Positions 44,025-52,958 of a DNA stretch of 64,000 bases are shown piece after piece. How positions within the stretch are numbered: position 1 is the stretch's first letter; every line of letters begins with the position of its first letter. The notes under the pieces are model-generated. The model was given only the letters and a program-made list of their open reading frames with translations, was not told where the DNA came from and ran no database searches. The stretch is from CAYRVX01 sp964427875 (GTDB lineage Bacteria; Planctomycetota; Phycisphaerae; SM23-33): NCBI GenBank assembly GCA_964427875.1, contig CAYRVX010000008.1, positions 44,647 to 108,646 on the forward strand, read 5' to 3'. A program made the position numbers and the translations under genes.

Positions 44025-45484
44025 CGCCCGCCGTCCCCCTCGCGCATGCGCACGCGTTCGGCGCGCTGGGCCAGCCGGCGCTCCAACCGCTCGCGCATCT
44101 GGCCGAGCGTCTTGACGATCTCTTCCCGGCAGAGCTCGCGGACCTTCCGCTCGCGGGCCTCGCCGGAGAGCCCGGCCAGCCGCCCTTCCGGCACCTGCCA
44201 GTGCCAGACGTGGTCAAACGCCCGCCGGTAGTCGTCGTTGTACTCACGCCAGATCACCGTGGTCGGCATGATGAACGAGTGCGGCGACTTGGCCAGACTG
44301 TCGAATACGTCAAGGAAGCGGTTGGGGTGCGCCTGGCGGAACTTCCGGTCCTCCTCCACCGAGAGCCGGATCGGCAGGTGCTTGCCCTGGAGCCGGCAGA
44401 TGATCGGCAGGCCCTTCGTCTGCACCCAATGCACGAAGCGCCACGCCTCCTCGGGGTGCTTGCAGCCGCGGGGGATACCCATGACGTCCTCGTTCATCAG
44501 GCTCCTGGGGGCGGCTACGCCCTCGATGCACGGGAACGGCACCACGCCGTACTTGAGGTGCGGGCGATGGCGATCGATGAAGGCGGGGAAGTACACCCCC
44601 TGAAGCACCATCGAGACCTTCCCGTCGATGAAGGCGTTCTGGGGCGAGTCGTAGTTGCCGAAGCCCTGGCGGAAGCGCGTAAGGTTGTCCCGCCCGTAGC
44701 GGTTGGCGTAGCTCTTGAGCCACTCGAACGCGCGGACGTTCTCCGGGCGGTCCGGCGTGGGCAGGTGCGTCTGCTCGTCCCAGAGGTCCCCGCCGAAGTA
44801 GTACGGCCAGGACGTGGGGAACCAGCCCGGCTCGGTGGGTATGAAGCCCATGATCCTGGGCGTGCCGTCCGGGTTGAACTCGCTGAGGGCGTCGGCGTAG
44901 CGGTCCAGCTCCGCGATCGTCCGAGGCGGGCGGTTGGGGTCCAGGCCGGCGGCGATCAGCTCCCCGGCCTTCTGACGGTAGTGGTCCTTGTTGTAGAACA
45001 GGGCGATCGTCGCCGGGGTCGTCGGCAGGCAGTACGTCTTGCCCTTGTGGCGGCACAGCAGGAGGTAGTTGAGGATGTAGTGCTCCTCGGTCAGGCCCGA
45101 CGCGGCCATGCAGGGGTCCAGAGGCAGCAGCGCGCCGGCCTCGGCGAATGGCTGGACGTTGTTCGACCACAGCCCCACGATGTCCGGCGGCTCGCCCCCC
45201 ACGACGGCCAGCATCGCCTTGCGGTCCACCTGGCTGGTGCGAACGTAGTGAACGAAGATCTCCTCCTGGCTTTCGTTGAAGGCGTCGACCATCTTCTGGC
45301 ACGCCTCGGCCTCGAAGCTGCCCCACTTCTCCCAGTAGGCCAGGTGGACGCGGCTGCCCCACGTGTCCTCAAAGGCCGCGTGGACGGCCGGGTCGAAGTC
45401 CGAGACGCTCGGCTTGCGCTCCAGCCACGCAAACCCCGCGACCGCCAGGATGATCAGCCCCAGGACAATATGAACCGGTCGCAT
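44021..45484 (-). CDS. Carbohydrate ABC transporter substrate-binding protein, membrane-anchored
   Basis: 487 residues from the ATG at 45484 (GCGGAG upstream). The N-terminus is one uncleaved-looking helix (HIVLGLIILAVAGFAW) without a lipobox, so it is probably a tethered extracytoplasmic binding protein. The mature part follows family 1 sugar-binding proteins: FEAEACQKMVDAFNES, GEPPDIVGLWSNNVQPFAEAG, FIDGKVSMVLQG, and EEAWRFVHWVQT. Several Trp residues (PGWFPTSWPYYFGGDLW) are likely to stack on sugar. It is followed without a gap by both permeases. No ATPase gene is present in this locus. Confidence 0.9.
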   Translation of the reverse strand: MRPVHIVLGLIILAVAGFAWLERKPSVSDFDPAVHAAFEDTWGSRVHLAYWEKWGSFEAEACQKMVDAFNESQEEIFVHYVRTSQVDRKAMLAVVGGEPPDIVGLWSNNVQPFAEAGALLPLDPCMAASGLTEEHYILNYLLLCRHKGKTYCLPTTPATIALFYNKDHYRQKAGELIAAGLDPNRPPRTIAELDRYADALSEFNPDGTPRIMGFIPTEPGWFPTSWPYYFGGDLWDEQTHLPTPDRPENVRAFEWLKSYANRYGRDNLTRFRQGFGNYDSPQNAFIDGKVSMVLQGVYFPAFIDRHRPHLKYGVVPFPCIEGVAAPRSLMNEDVMGIPRGCKHPEEAWRFVHWVQTKGLPIICRLQGKHLPIRLSVEEDRKFRQAHPNRFLDVFDSLAKSPHSFIMPTTVIWREYNDDYRRAFDHVWHWQVPEGRLAGLSGEARERKVRELCREEIVKTLGQMRERLERRLAQRAERVRMREGDGGR

Positions 45485-45591
45485 CGGGATCTCCGCTACC
45501 CGGCGCCGCCACCGCGCGCCCGACCCATCGTGCCCCGCGAGCATAGCGGCGCCCCGCGATCCGGTCAAGGCAACGGGCCTAGTCCCCCTTA

Positions 45592-46371
45592 CTATCCCTG
45601 ATCGCAGATCTCGAACGCCTTGCGCAGCGCCTCTACGGCGTCGCCTTTGGGCTTGAACTCGTGGCCGACGTATAGGGCGTAGCCGGTGGCGGCGATGGCG
45701 GCGCAGATGCCGCGGTAGTTCAGCTCCTGCGTGTCGTCCATGTCGTTGCGGCCGGGCACGCCGGCGGTGTGGAAGTGGCCGATCCATTGGATGTCCTCGC
45801 GGATCGTCCGAATCACGTCGCCCTCCATGATCTGCATGTGGTAGATGTCGTAGAGCAGCTTTGCCCGCGGGCTGGCGACCTTCTGGCAGACGGCCACGCC
45901 CCAGGCGGTGTGGTCGCACTGGTAGCCGGCGTGGTCGATCTTGCTGTTCAGCAGCTCCATGTTCAGGTTGATGCCCTTCTCCTCGGCGTAGGGCGCGACG
46001 CGCCGCAGGCCGTCCGCGCAGGCGTCGATGGCCTCCAGCTCGCTCGTGTGCGGCTGGCGGTTGCCGCTGAAGCAGATCACCCCGGGGATGCCCAGCTCGG
46101 CCGCCTTGTCGATCGACTCGCGAAGCTCGGCCTCGATGCGGTCGTGGTTCGATCGCTTGTTGAGCCCGCCGGTCAGGGAGCCGTGCCCGGCCATGCTCGC
46201 CACGGCCAGCTTGTGCTCCCGGGCCGTTGCGACGATCTCCTCCAGGTCGTCGCCCCAGCCCCACAGCTCGATGGCCGCCCCGCCGATTCCCGCCCAGGCC
46301 TCGAACAGCCTGGCCATGGGCACGTCGTCCCGCTTGTACATCGGATAGCAGATCGATTGCTTGATGCGCAT
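45592..46371 (-). CDS. Hydroxypyruvate isomerase-like TIM-barrel sugar isomerase
   Basis: 259 residues, the usual length of the hydroxypyruvate isomerase/AP-endonuclease-2-type sugar isomerase family. Metal and catalytic residues are seen in NMELLNSKIDH (Glu), LLYDIYHMQ (Asp, His), HFHTAGVPGRNDMD (His) and VGHEFKP (Glu). It should interconvert an aldose/ketose or a three-carbon hydroxy-keto acid in the cytoplasm. It is the first gene of the minus-strand transporter unit and is divergent from the GH20 gene, so it probably processes the imported sugar. Plain hydroxypyruvate isomerase activity is possible but not proven by context. Confidence 0.87.
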   Translation of the reverse strand: MRIKQSICYPMYKRDDVPMARLFEAWAGIGGAAIELWGWGDDLEEIVATAREHKLAVASMAGHGSLTGGLNKRSNHDRIEAELRESIDKAAELGIPGVICFSGNRQPHTSELEAIDACADGLRRVAPYAEEKGINLNMELLNSKIDHAGYQCDHTAWGVAVCQKVASPRAKLLYDIYHMQIMEGDVIRTIREDIQWIGHFHTAGVPGRNDMDDTQELNYRGICAAIAATGYALYVGHEFKPKGDAVEALRKAFEICDQG

Positions 46372-46471
46372 TGCCGGGGTCCCTTTCTCGGTGATGGGCT
46401 CTCTTGACCGACAGACAGCGTGGGTTGTTCTATCACCCCGCCGGTGCCGAGGCCAGACTCAAAGCAGACCG

Positions 46472-46499
46472 TTGACCGCGTGCCGTCGAATGCTATCCT
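46472..46499 (+). promoter_or_regulatory. Candidate promoter of GH20 gene
   Basis: TTGACC (46472-46477) and TATCCT (46494-46499) with a 16-nt spacer, 38 nt before the GH20 start codon, in the 165-nt divergent region shared with the isomerase-transporter unit. Confidence 0.45.
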
Positions 46500-46536
46500 T
46501 CGGAGAAGCCTCACGCAGCCCGGAAAGGACGCCGCC

Positions 46537-47931
46537 ATGCCGCTGGACGATCTGTTCCGCGCAGCCGAGCCCGCCGTTGCGATTCGCGGGGTCCATCTCG
46601 ACCTGAAAGGCACGCCGCCGACGGCCGACCGCCTCCGCCGGCTGCTCGAGATCTTCGCCGCGTGCCGGTACAACGCCGTCCTCGTGGAATGGGAGGACAC
46701 GTTCCCCTGGACGGTGGACGAGCACTTCCGCTGCGAGACCGCCTATACGCCGCGGCAGGTGGCCGACTTCCACGCGGCCGCGGAGAGGCTCGATATCGAG
46801 ATCATCCCCCTGGTTCAGTGCCTCGGCCACATGGAGAACCCGCTGTCCGCGCCGGGCTACGAGCATCTTCGCGAGGTCCCGCACCGCTGCGACGTTTTAA
46901 ACCCGCTGGCCGACGGGGCGCGGGAGCTGGTGCAGAACATGGTGGACGACGTGCTGGCCGCCCTGCCGAACGTGCGGCGGTTCCACCTCGGCGGCGACGA
47001 GGCGTGGTCCTTCGGCACGCACCCGGACACCAAGGCCTACGTGGCCGAGAACGGCAAGGGGGCGCTGTACCTGCACCACGTCGAGCCGATCCTCGATTGC
47101 CTCAACGAGCGAGGCGTTCGGCCGATCCTGTGGCACGACATGATGAAGGACTGGGACCCGCCCGCGCTGCGGCGCCTGGCGGAGAAGGCGGACCTCTGCG
47201 TCTGGGGCTATCGCGGGCATCCCGACACGACCGAGCACCATTACAACACGAAGTACATCCAGCGGTTCGCCGATCACGGCGTGCGGTTGTGGGGCGCGAC
47301 GGCCTACAAGGGCGCCGCGGGGCACAACGTGGACGTGCCGGACCTCGCCGCTCACGAGCAGAACGCAGCCGCCTGGGTGGAGGTGGCGCGGCGCTTCGGC
47401 ATGCAGGGCGTGTTCGCGACGGCCTGGAGCCGCTACAGCACGCACAACGTGCATTGCGAGACGATCGACGCCTCGCTGGACTCGCTGGTGAACGTGGGCG
47501 TGATCCTCCACGACGGCCAGGCGCCCGAAGGCGGGATCGAGGCGTGCGTCGCGGGCCTGGAAGACCTTGGCGAGCGAGAGCGGTTCGAGGCCTGCAAGTC
47601 GGCGATGCAGCGGCTCCGCGACGTGCGCGCGGCCGGCTGGCGGAACGTGCGGCACCTGCGGGAGATCGTCACCATGGCCACGCTGGACGCCCGTCGGCGA
47701 ACCGGCGGGGGGATGATCCGGTCGCTCGGCTGGCTCCGGGCCGGCCTCGTCGAGGCCGACGCCATCGCCGACGACGTCCGGCGGGCCTTCGCCGGCCTCA
47801 TCGAGCCGATCTGGATCGACCGCTACCTGGCCGAACGCATCGAGCCGCTCCGCGAGGAGCTGGCCGCCCTGGGCGCCCGCGTCCGGCAGCTCGACCCGGC
47901 CGGATATGCAGCCACGTTCGCTGCCGTGTAG
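46537..47931 (+). CDS. GH20 beta-N-acetylhexosaminidase-like glycoside hydrolase
   Basis: 464 residues from the ATG at 46537 with GGAAAGGA upstream; an earlier in-frame start would add 39 unlikely residues. The GH20 catalytic pair is Asp154-Glu155 in FHLGGDEAW, preceded by the barrel strands YNAVLVEWEDTFPW and IIPLVQCLGHME. Later Trp residues (LCVWGYRG, LWGATAYKG, ATAWSRYST) line the sugar site. No signal peptide or N-terminal GH20b domain is present, so it probably acts on imported disaccharides or oligosaccharides of amino sugars in the cytoplasm. It is followed by a Gfo/Idh gene 32 nt on and is divergent from the ABC importer. Confidence 0.88.
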   Translation: MPLDDLFRAAEPAVAIRGVHLDLKGTPPTADRLRRLLEIFAACRYNAVLVEWEDTFPWTVDEHFRCETAYTPRQVADFHAAAERLDIEIIPLVQCLGHMENPLSAPGYEHLREVPHRCDVLNPLADGARELVQNMVDDVLAALPNVRRFHLGGDEAWSFGTHPDTKAYVAENGKGALYLHHVEPILDCLNERGVRPILWHDMMKDWDPPALRRLAEKADLCVWGYRGHPDTTEHHYNTKYIQRFADHGVRLWGATAYKGAAGHNVDVPDLAAHEQNAAAWVEVARRFGMQGVFATAWSRYSTHNVHCETIDASLDSLVNVGVILHDGQAPEGGIEACVAGLEDLGERERFEACKSAMQRLRDVRAAGWRNVRHLREIVTMATLDARRRTGGGMIRSLGWLRAGLVEADAIADDVRRAFAGLIEPIWIDRYLAERIEPLREELAALGARVRQLDPAGYAATFAAV

Positions 47932-47963
47932 AGAACCTGCGACCTACTTTCGGAGCAGAGATC

Positions 47964-49067
47964 ATGAGCGAGACAGTCGGAATGGGAGTGGTCGGTGCCG
48001 GCGCGATCGGCATGCGCGGGGCGCTGACGCACCTCTCGATGGACGACGTGAAGGACCGCGTGTCGCTGGCGGCCGTGTGCGACCCCGTGCCCGGCCGCGC
48101 GAGGGCCGCCGCCGAGAAGTGGGGCGTGGCCGCGAGCTACGAGACCTACGAGGAGCTGCTCGACGACCCGAACGTGGACGCCGTGACGCTCTGCTCGCCG
48201 ATCGGCCTGCACTACGAGCAGGGGATGGCGGCGATCCGGGCGGGCAAGCACGTGCACTTCAACAAGACGATGGCCACGCGGGTCGCCGAGTGCGACGAGC
48301 TGATCGCCGCCGCGGCCGATGAAGGCGTGCTCCTGGTGTCCTGCCCGGGGCAGATGCTTCACCCGTTCAACCGGCGGATCCGCAGGCGAATCCTCGCCGG
48401 CGACGTCGGCAGGCTGATCTGGGCGATCACCGGCGCCGCGCCGGGGCGGTATCACATCGGCGAGGAGTACCGCACCGGCGAGGACGTCCTCACGAACGTC
48501 GATCCCACGTGGTACTTCCGCAAGCCGGGCGGCGGGCCGATGTACGACGTCACCGTCTACTGCCTGCACACGCTCACGGGCATTCTCGGCCCGGCCAGGC
48601 GAGTGACGGCCATGTCCGGCCTGACCATGCCCGTCCGACAATGGCGCGACAAGGCCATCGAGGCCGACATGGACGACACCACGTTCATCCTGATCGACTT
48701 CGACGAGGCGGTCTTCGCGGTGGCCTACGGCACGTACGCCGGCTCGATCACCAGGGGCTTCCAGCCGAACATCTACGGCGCCGAGGGCGCGGTGATCGGG
48801 ACGGAGGTCAACGGCGAGGACATGAAGACCGAGGGCGACCACGAGCCCCACGTCGTCGGCGAGCACGCCGGCAAGCCGGAGTCGCACGTCTTCGAGGACG
48901 TGATGCAGCTCGTCGACTGGATCCGCGGCGCGGCCCCTTCCATCGCGTCGGCCGAGCACGCCCGCCACGTCATCGACATCATCGAGTCCGCCTACCGCGC
49001 CGCCGATACCGGCCAGACCCAAGACCTCACCACCACCTTCGAGCCGTTGAAGGCCGAGGAATGTTGA
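47964..49067 (+). CDS. Gfo/Idh/MocA oxidoreductase with altered EKP motif
   Basis: 367 residues from the ATG at 47964 (GGAG 9 nt upstream). No Tat signal is present, unlike four relatives in the window. The Rossmann motif GVVGAGAIG and the C-terminal domain are normal. The family's EKP, whose Lys contacts cofactor and substrate, is replaced by Asn100-Lys101-Thr102 (VHFNKTMA). The Lys is kept while Glu and Pro are lost. It lies in the GH20 transcription unit and probably oxidises the released monosaccharide in the cytoplasm. The altered motif makes cofactor use uncertain. Confidence 0.88.
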   Translation: MSETVGMGVVGAGAIGMRGALTHLSMDDVKDRVSLAAVCDPVPGRARAAAEKWGVAASYETYEELLDDPNVDAVTLCSPIGLHYEQGMAAIRAGKHVHFNKTMATRVAECDELIAAAADEGVLLVSCPGQMLHPFNRRIRRRILAGDVGRLIWAITGAAPGRYHIGEEYRTGEDVLTNVDPTWYFRKPGGGPMYDVTVYCLHTLTGILGPARRVTAMSGLTMPVRQWRDKAIEADMDDTTFILIDFDEAVFAVAYGTYAGSITRGFQPNIYGAEGAVIGTEVNGEDMKTEGDHEPHVVGEHAGKPESHVFEDVMQLVDWIRGAAPSIASAEHARHVIDIIESAYRAADTGQTQDLTTTFEPLKAEEC

Positions 49068-49150
49068 GTCGGGCCCGTGGGACGCGGGCGGCGCACGCGA
49101 CCTTGTGCCGCCCCTACAGGGCTTGATGATATGGGGACGCACCGCCTCCC

Positions 49151-49530
49151 AGGGCGTTGCCCTCGTTGTTGCACACATCTGCTCATGTGAAGGGAGGCGG
49201 GAGAGGAAGGCTCAGGCAGCGTTGTGTGTTAGGCCACGGCTTCAGTCGTGGTAGCAGGCGCTGCAGGAACAGGTTAGCCCGTTTCAACAGCCATCTCCGC
49301 TTGGCGTTGGCCCTCGGGGGCTTGTTTGGCAGCCGTGGCAGGATTCGCGAGGTCGCGCCGTGGCCCAAGCCATCCGGAGAAGGACGCCAAAGCGCCCTAA
49401 GCATCCAGGGAAACAAATGTAACCACGGCTAAACCTGCCTGCCGGCAGGCAGGGCCGTGGCCTGATACACGGCCACTGTCGGCGTCAAGTCAGCCGGCAA
49501 GGATGTGTGCAACAACGACGGCGTTGCCCT
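49151..49530. mobile_element. MITE-like element with 29-bp terminal inverted repeats, no coding capacity
   Basis: The left end 49151-49179 and right end 49502-49530 are inverted copies with four mismatches. The inner 17 bp are perfect: TCGTTGTTGCACACATC at 49163-49179 against GATGTGTGCAACAACGA at 49502-49518. Each end also contains a small hairpin built on GGCGTTGCCC. Inside lie other hairpins: CCACGGCT/AGTCGTGG (49234-49251) and the nested structure at 49423-49460. A separate stem CCGCCTCCC/GGGAGGCGG (49142-49150/49192-49200) straddles the left end. No transposase is encoded, so it would be non-autonomous; a structured RNA is the alternative. Confidence 0.5.
49423..49460. repeat. Nested palindrome: 20-bp perfect palindrome inside a CCACGGC hairpin
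   Basis: CCACGGC (49423-49429) pairs with GCCGTGG (49454-49460). The loop holds CCTGCCTGCCGGCAGGCAGG (49434-49453), a perfect 20-bp palindrome. A simpler copy of the outer hairpin lies at 49234-49251, so the palindrome looks as if it had inserted into the loop of a REP-like unit. Confidence 0.6.
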
Positions 49531-49543
49531 GGGCTGATGGATT

Positions 49544-49564
49544 CCAGCCTTTCTTTCAGGCTGG
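49544..49564. repeat. Short hairpin CCAGCCT/AGGCTGG
   Basis: Perfect 7-bp arms (49544-49550, 49558-49564) around TTCTTTC, just outside the right end of the MITE-like element. Probably another REP-like unit. Confidence 0.45.
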
Positions 49565-49679
49565 ATAGGTGTCGCAGCCCATGGACGCCGCGGGGGAAGC
49601 TACGCACGATGGGCGGGTCTTGCTGCTCGGAGCGACAAGGGCCCGAATGGGTAGGACAGTTTCGGAAAGGGGTTGCACT

Positions 49680-49889
49680 ATGGCAGACCCAGCGAAGAGG
49701 GCGGTGGAAGGAGTGGGGCTCACCTCGAAGCCGCTGGACTATTTCATCCCGGGAGTAGGTACCATCGTCGAGGTCATCGAATGGTATAAGAGGCAATCGC
49801 CCCGGCCGGCCTTTGCGGCCGACCGGGGCGATGCACTCCATGTGTGCTTACAGGTGCCACTTCAGCCATACTCCAGCTTGGCCGTGTAG
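49680..49889 (+). CDS. Small hypothetical protein or gene fragment
   Basis: 69 residues from an ATG preceded by GGAAAGGGG. The first 39 residues (containing RAVEGVGLTSKPLDYFIPGV and TIVEVIEWYKR) look protein-like. The rest reads through a strong hairpin at 49796-49832 and overlaps an antisense remnant, so a complete functional gene is doubtful. No family recognised. Confidence 0.28.
   Translation: MADPAKRAVEGVGLTSKPLDYFIPGVGTIVEVIEWYKRQSPRPAFAADRGDALHVCLQVPLQPYSSLAV
49796..49832 (-). terminator. Strong GC-rich 16-bp hairpin
   Basis: ATCGCCCCGGCCGGCC (49796-49811) and GGCCGACCGGGGCGAT (49817-49832) pair with one mismatch around TTTGC. It lies 30 nt past the end of the minus-strand remnant and the TPR gene behind it, so it may end that transcript. 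No clear T-tract. Confidence 0.5.
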
Positions 49890-50217
49890 ACCACTTTGCC
49901 CGTCTTGTCGACGACGTCGATGGCCGGGCCTCCGGCCGCCGGCCCGCGGCGTTCATCACACGCAGGATGCTACGGCCCGCCGCATCCACCCGCTTGAGCG
50001 AAAACGTCACCTTCCCCGGGGAGACCTTTGCCAATATGGTCGCCTTCATCGGCAGGCCCATCTCGATCTTCGCCGTCTCGCCCTGGGCGACCTCGAGGGA
50101 CGCCCTCGGGTAGCGGTAGCTCTTCACGGCCGGGACGGCCTTTGCCGCCGCGACCAGATGACGGAGGACGGATGCTGAGGAAGTCCGCTTCCCGCCGGGG
50201 GAGTGCCGTTCGGCGCC
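49862..50217 (-). pseudogene. Frameshifted remnant of a secreted-protein C-terminal beta domain
   Basis: After the TGA of the haem/TolB/TPR gene the same frame continues with protein-like sequence (LVAAAKAVPAVKSYRYPR, ASLEVAQGETAKIEMGLP, KVTFSLKRVDAAGRSILRV). It then needs one frameshift in the GC-rich stretch near 49935 to reach AIDVVDKTGKVVYTAKLEYG and a stop at 49862. The strand pattern resembles a small beta-sandwich found at the end of exported proteins. Whether it belonged to the upstream gene or to a lost one is unclear. Confidence 0.45.
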
Positions 50218-52581
50218 TCAGTGCGAAGGGCCTGACGGGAGCCGGGCGGGGCGGCCGCGCCTGAAGAGCTCCAGGCGATGCGCGATCCGTTGGGCGAGGT
50301 CGTTCTCTCGGCGGTCGCGTGCGAGTTGAAGCGCCTTTTCGGCGGCCTTCACCGCTTCGGGGAACCGGCCGGTCTCGGCATAGGCCGCCGCCAGGCCATC
50401 GAGAAACGCCGCCACTTTGTAACGGGTCAATTCGCAGGCCCTGGTGGCAAGCCTGACGGCTTCGGCGCCGTTGCGCGTTTTCGGGTCGTCGGTCGCAGCC
50501 AGGATGGAGGCCATCGCCCCGAGGGTCGGGAGGTGGTCGGGCTTGTGCTTCAGCACGTGCCGATAATGGACCAGGGCCTGGGTGGGCCTGCCCTGCTGAA
50601 GCAGCGCGCGAGCGAGATTGTAGCGCGGGTCGGGGTTGTCCGGATCAAGGCGGACGGCCTCGGCAAGTTGGGCCAGGCCTTCGTCGCGTTTGCCGGACTG
50701 GAGCAGAGCCAGCCCCAGGCTGACGCGGTGGGTCCACTTCGGCTCCAGCCGCAGCGCTTGACGGTACTGCTCGGCGGCCTCCAGGAACCTGCGCCGGCGA
50801 GCCAGGAGGTTGCCGAGGTTGCTGCGGGCGTTGACGTTGTCGGGCCGGCACTGAACGGCCTTGACGAAATGGCCCTCCGCTTCCTCGAGCGCTTGCTGCC
50901 TGAACAGAATCCGCCCCAACTCGATGTGCGCGTCTGCATGCCCGGGGTTGATTGCCAGGGCCTTGCGGTATTCCCGCGCCGCATTCTCGAGATCGCCGGC
51001 CATGGCGAACTGGTAGGCGGCCCTGCGGAAAGACTCATCGTCGAGGAACTGCTCGTGGATCCTCTTGATCGCGCCGGGTGCGGCATTGACGAATTCCGGG
51101 ATGTTCGCGGCCCGGTCCGGGGCGGTAAGGTGTGACAGCAAGACCGGAGGACTGCTGCGGCCATGCTCGTCAACGTGCGCGAGGAAGAGCTGGGTGTATG
51201 GGCCGTTCGCCTTCGACGAGAACACCAGCCACCTGCCGTTCGGGGACCAACTGTGCCAGGAGTTCATGCGTGAGGTATTGCACCGCATCCGTCTCGGCTC
51301 GCCGCCTTCGGCCGGCATGATGTAGAGCTCGCTGTCCGGCTGGAGCAGCATGAACGTACTGGCCTTGCAGAACACGATCCACTTGCCGTCGGGTGAGTAC
51401 TTCGGGAAGTAGTTGCTCATCCCGTTGTTCGAGGCGCCCACAAGCGGCTCGGCCCTGCCGCCCCTGCCGTCGTTAAACGGCATCCGGTAGAGGTCGAACA
51501 GGAAGGTCTTCCCGTCCTGGAGGAATTCGCGGCATTCCCTCTCGGTCAGCAGCACCTTGTCGCCGACGATCCTCAGAGGGTGCGCTCTGCTCCGGGCAAA
51601 GACGATGGTCTTTCCATCCGGGCTCCAGGTCGGATTGCTCTGCACGAAATGCGGGTCGTCGGCGCCCGGCAGCGCGGACAACCCGCCGGTCTCCCGGCGA
51701 TAGACGGCGAGAATGCCCCGGATCGGGAAGAACAATTGGGAGAACTCCAGCCCCGGCTTCGGAACGAAAACGGACCGGTCTTTCACCGTGCTCACCACGT
51801 ACCTGCCGTCCGGAGAGATCTGGGACAGCAGGCCGAACGTGTGTCGACCGTCTTGCCTCTCGTAGTCGCTCCACGTGATGATGTTGCCCTTCGCGAGGGT
51901 CATCTTCTCCGCGACCGGCACGATCGCGTAAGAGCCCTTGTCGTTGGCATAATCGACGTCCATGCCGAGGACGGCGCCGTCCGCAGAAAACGAATGACAG
52001 TTCCCGCATACCGGCAGCCCCTCCAGAACGATTGAAGGCTGCCGCGAAGATACCTCCCCGAACCGCCACCGGATGCCGGTGGGGTCCTTGACGGCATCGA
52101 TGAAAGGCAGATTCACCTCCCGGTAGAACAAGGGCGCACCGACCTCGTCTTTCGAGGTGCTGAACGTGATGCTCGCAGTCGAACGGGCCTCACGAGACGA
52201 ACCGACGGACTCGCTCCGGTGCCGCTCCAGGCCGGCGATGGCGACCCTTGCCTGCGCTTCCCGGCTGCGGCGTTTCATGGCCCGCCACTGCTGTTCCGTG
52301 GGCGTCCATTCCATGACGTCGCTGAAGAAGGTCATGCGATCCTTGCCGTCGGGGAACTCGACCGTGATGAGCCACCTCCCGGCCTTGGCTTGTTTGTCCT
52401 TCCAGCGGAACGTGGGTGCGACGATGTCGGGAGGGAATACCGTCTCGTCAAGCGGGTACATGATCGTCGCAGCGCCATTCTCCCGTCCCGTCCAATAAGG
52501 TGAAGACAGCACAACGGCCAGGGCTAGACAGACAGCAATCGAGCCGACGGTCACCGCATGGCGAACGGGCGCACTTATCAC
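50218..52581 (-). CDS. Exported haem-c/TolB-like propeller/TPR fusion protein
   Basis: 787 residues from the GTG at 52581, chosen because AGGGAGG lies 7 nt upstream; an in-frame ATG at 52647 has none. One N-terminal hydrophobic segment (VGSIAVCLALAVVLSSPYW) directs export or anchors the protein. A single haem-c motif CGNCH is at residues 192-196. At least three TolB/PD40 propeller blades follow (TWSPDGKTIVFAR, KYSPDGKWIVFCK, SWSPNGRWLVFSS). The last 250 residues are TPRs (AAREYRKALAINPGHADAHIELG and others). The combination suggests an extracytoplasmic sensor or scaffold that binds haem; no enzymatic residues are seen. The TPR end is followed by a hairpin and coding remnant. Confidence 0.85.
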   Translation of the reverse strand: MISAPVRHAVTVGSIAVCLALAVVLSSPYWTGRENGAATIMYPLDETVFPPDIVAPTFRWKDKQAKAGRWLITVEFPDGKDRMTFFSDVMEWTPTEQQWRAMKRRSREAQARVAIAGLERHRSESVGSSREARSTASITFSTSKDEVGAPLFYREVNLPFIDAVKDPTGIRWRFGEVSSRQPSIVLEGLPVCGNCHSFSADGAVLGMDVDYANDKGSYAIVPVAEKMTLAKGNIITWSDYERQDGRHTFGLLSQISPDGRYVVSTVKDRSVFVPKPGLEFSQLFFPIRGILAVYRRETGGLSALPGADDPHFVQSNPTWSPDGKTIVFARSRAHPLRIVGDKVLLTERECREFLQDGKTFLFDLYRMPFNDGRGGRAEPLVGASNNGMSNYFPKYSPDGKWIVFCKASTFMLLQPDSELYIMPAEGGEPRRMRCNTSRMNSWHSWSPNGRWLVFSSKANGPYTQLFLAHVDEHGRSSPPVLLSHLTAPDRAANIPEFVNAAPGAIKRIHEQFLDDESFRRAAYQFAMAGDLENAAREYRKALAINPGHADAHIELGRILFRQQALEEAEGHFVKAVQCRPDNVNARSNLGNLLARRRRFLEAAEQYRQALRLEPKWTHRVSLGLALLQSGKRDEGLAQLAEAVRLDPDNPDPRYNLARALLQQGRPTQALVHYRHVLKHKPDHLPTLGAMASILAATDDPKTRNGAEAVRLATRACELTRYKVAAFLDGLAAAYAETGRFPEAVKAAEKALQLARDRRENDLAQRIAHRLELFRRGRPARLPSGPSH

Positions 52582-52958
52582 CAGCGTCCTCCCTAGTCTT
52601 TCCCGTTCAGACTTGTCGTTTGCCGTTCCGGCAAACGCGCACAGCAATCTGCCGACCCGGCATCATCCCATCTGCTGTCCTAGTCAGACGTGTCCATCGA
52701 GTATACCGCGCGACGGGGCATTTGCCAACGAAAGAGTTCCGCAAGTGCCACTTATCCGCCGAACAGACGGCAGCGGACGCGCCGGCCGTCCTCGAGGGTG
52801 GTCTCGCGCGGGGGGCTGCTCGGCGAGGGGACGTCGCCCTCCAGCGGCACGTGGCCTTCCCGTCCGCCCGAGTCGATCCGCGGTATCGCAGAGAGCAACT
52901 GATAGGAAATCTGGTTCCGCGTGTACGTGCGCGGGTGGACCGGGGGTGAGGGGTTTAA
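52582..52958. other. Intergenic stretch without a supported gene
   Basis: Upstream region of the minus-strand haem/TolB/TPR gene. Around 52765-52940 the minus strand can be read as protein-like text ending in TTLEDGRRVRCRLFGG and a stop, but there is no start codon and other frames look equally plausible. I see no RNA gene or clear promoter. Confidence 0.4.

Noticed and set aside
41172..44231. 1019-codon plus-strand frame opposite the ABC permeases
   Set aside because: His/Arg/Gln-rich, no motif; the minus strand encodes clear permeases.
46662..47963. Apparent 5' extension of the Gfo/Idh gene through the GH20 gene
   Set aside because: The extension is an Arg/Pro-rich shifted reading of GH20; the ATG at 47964 has a ribosome site and starts the Rossmann fold.
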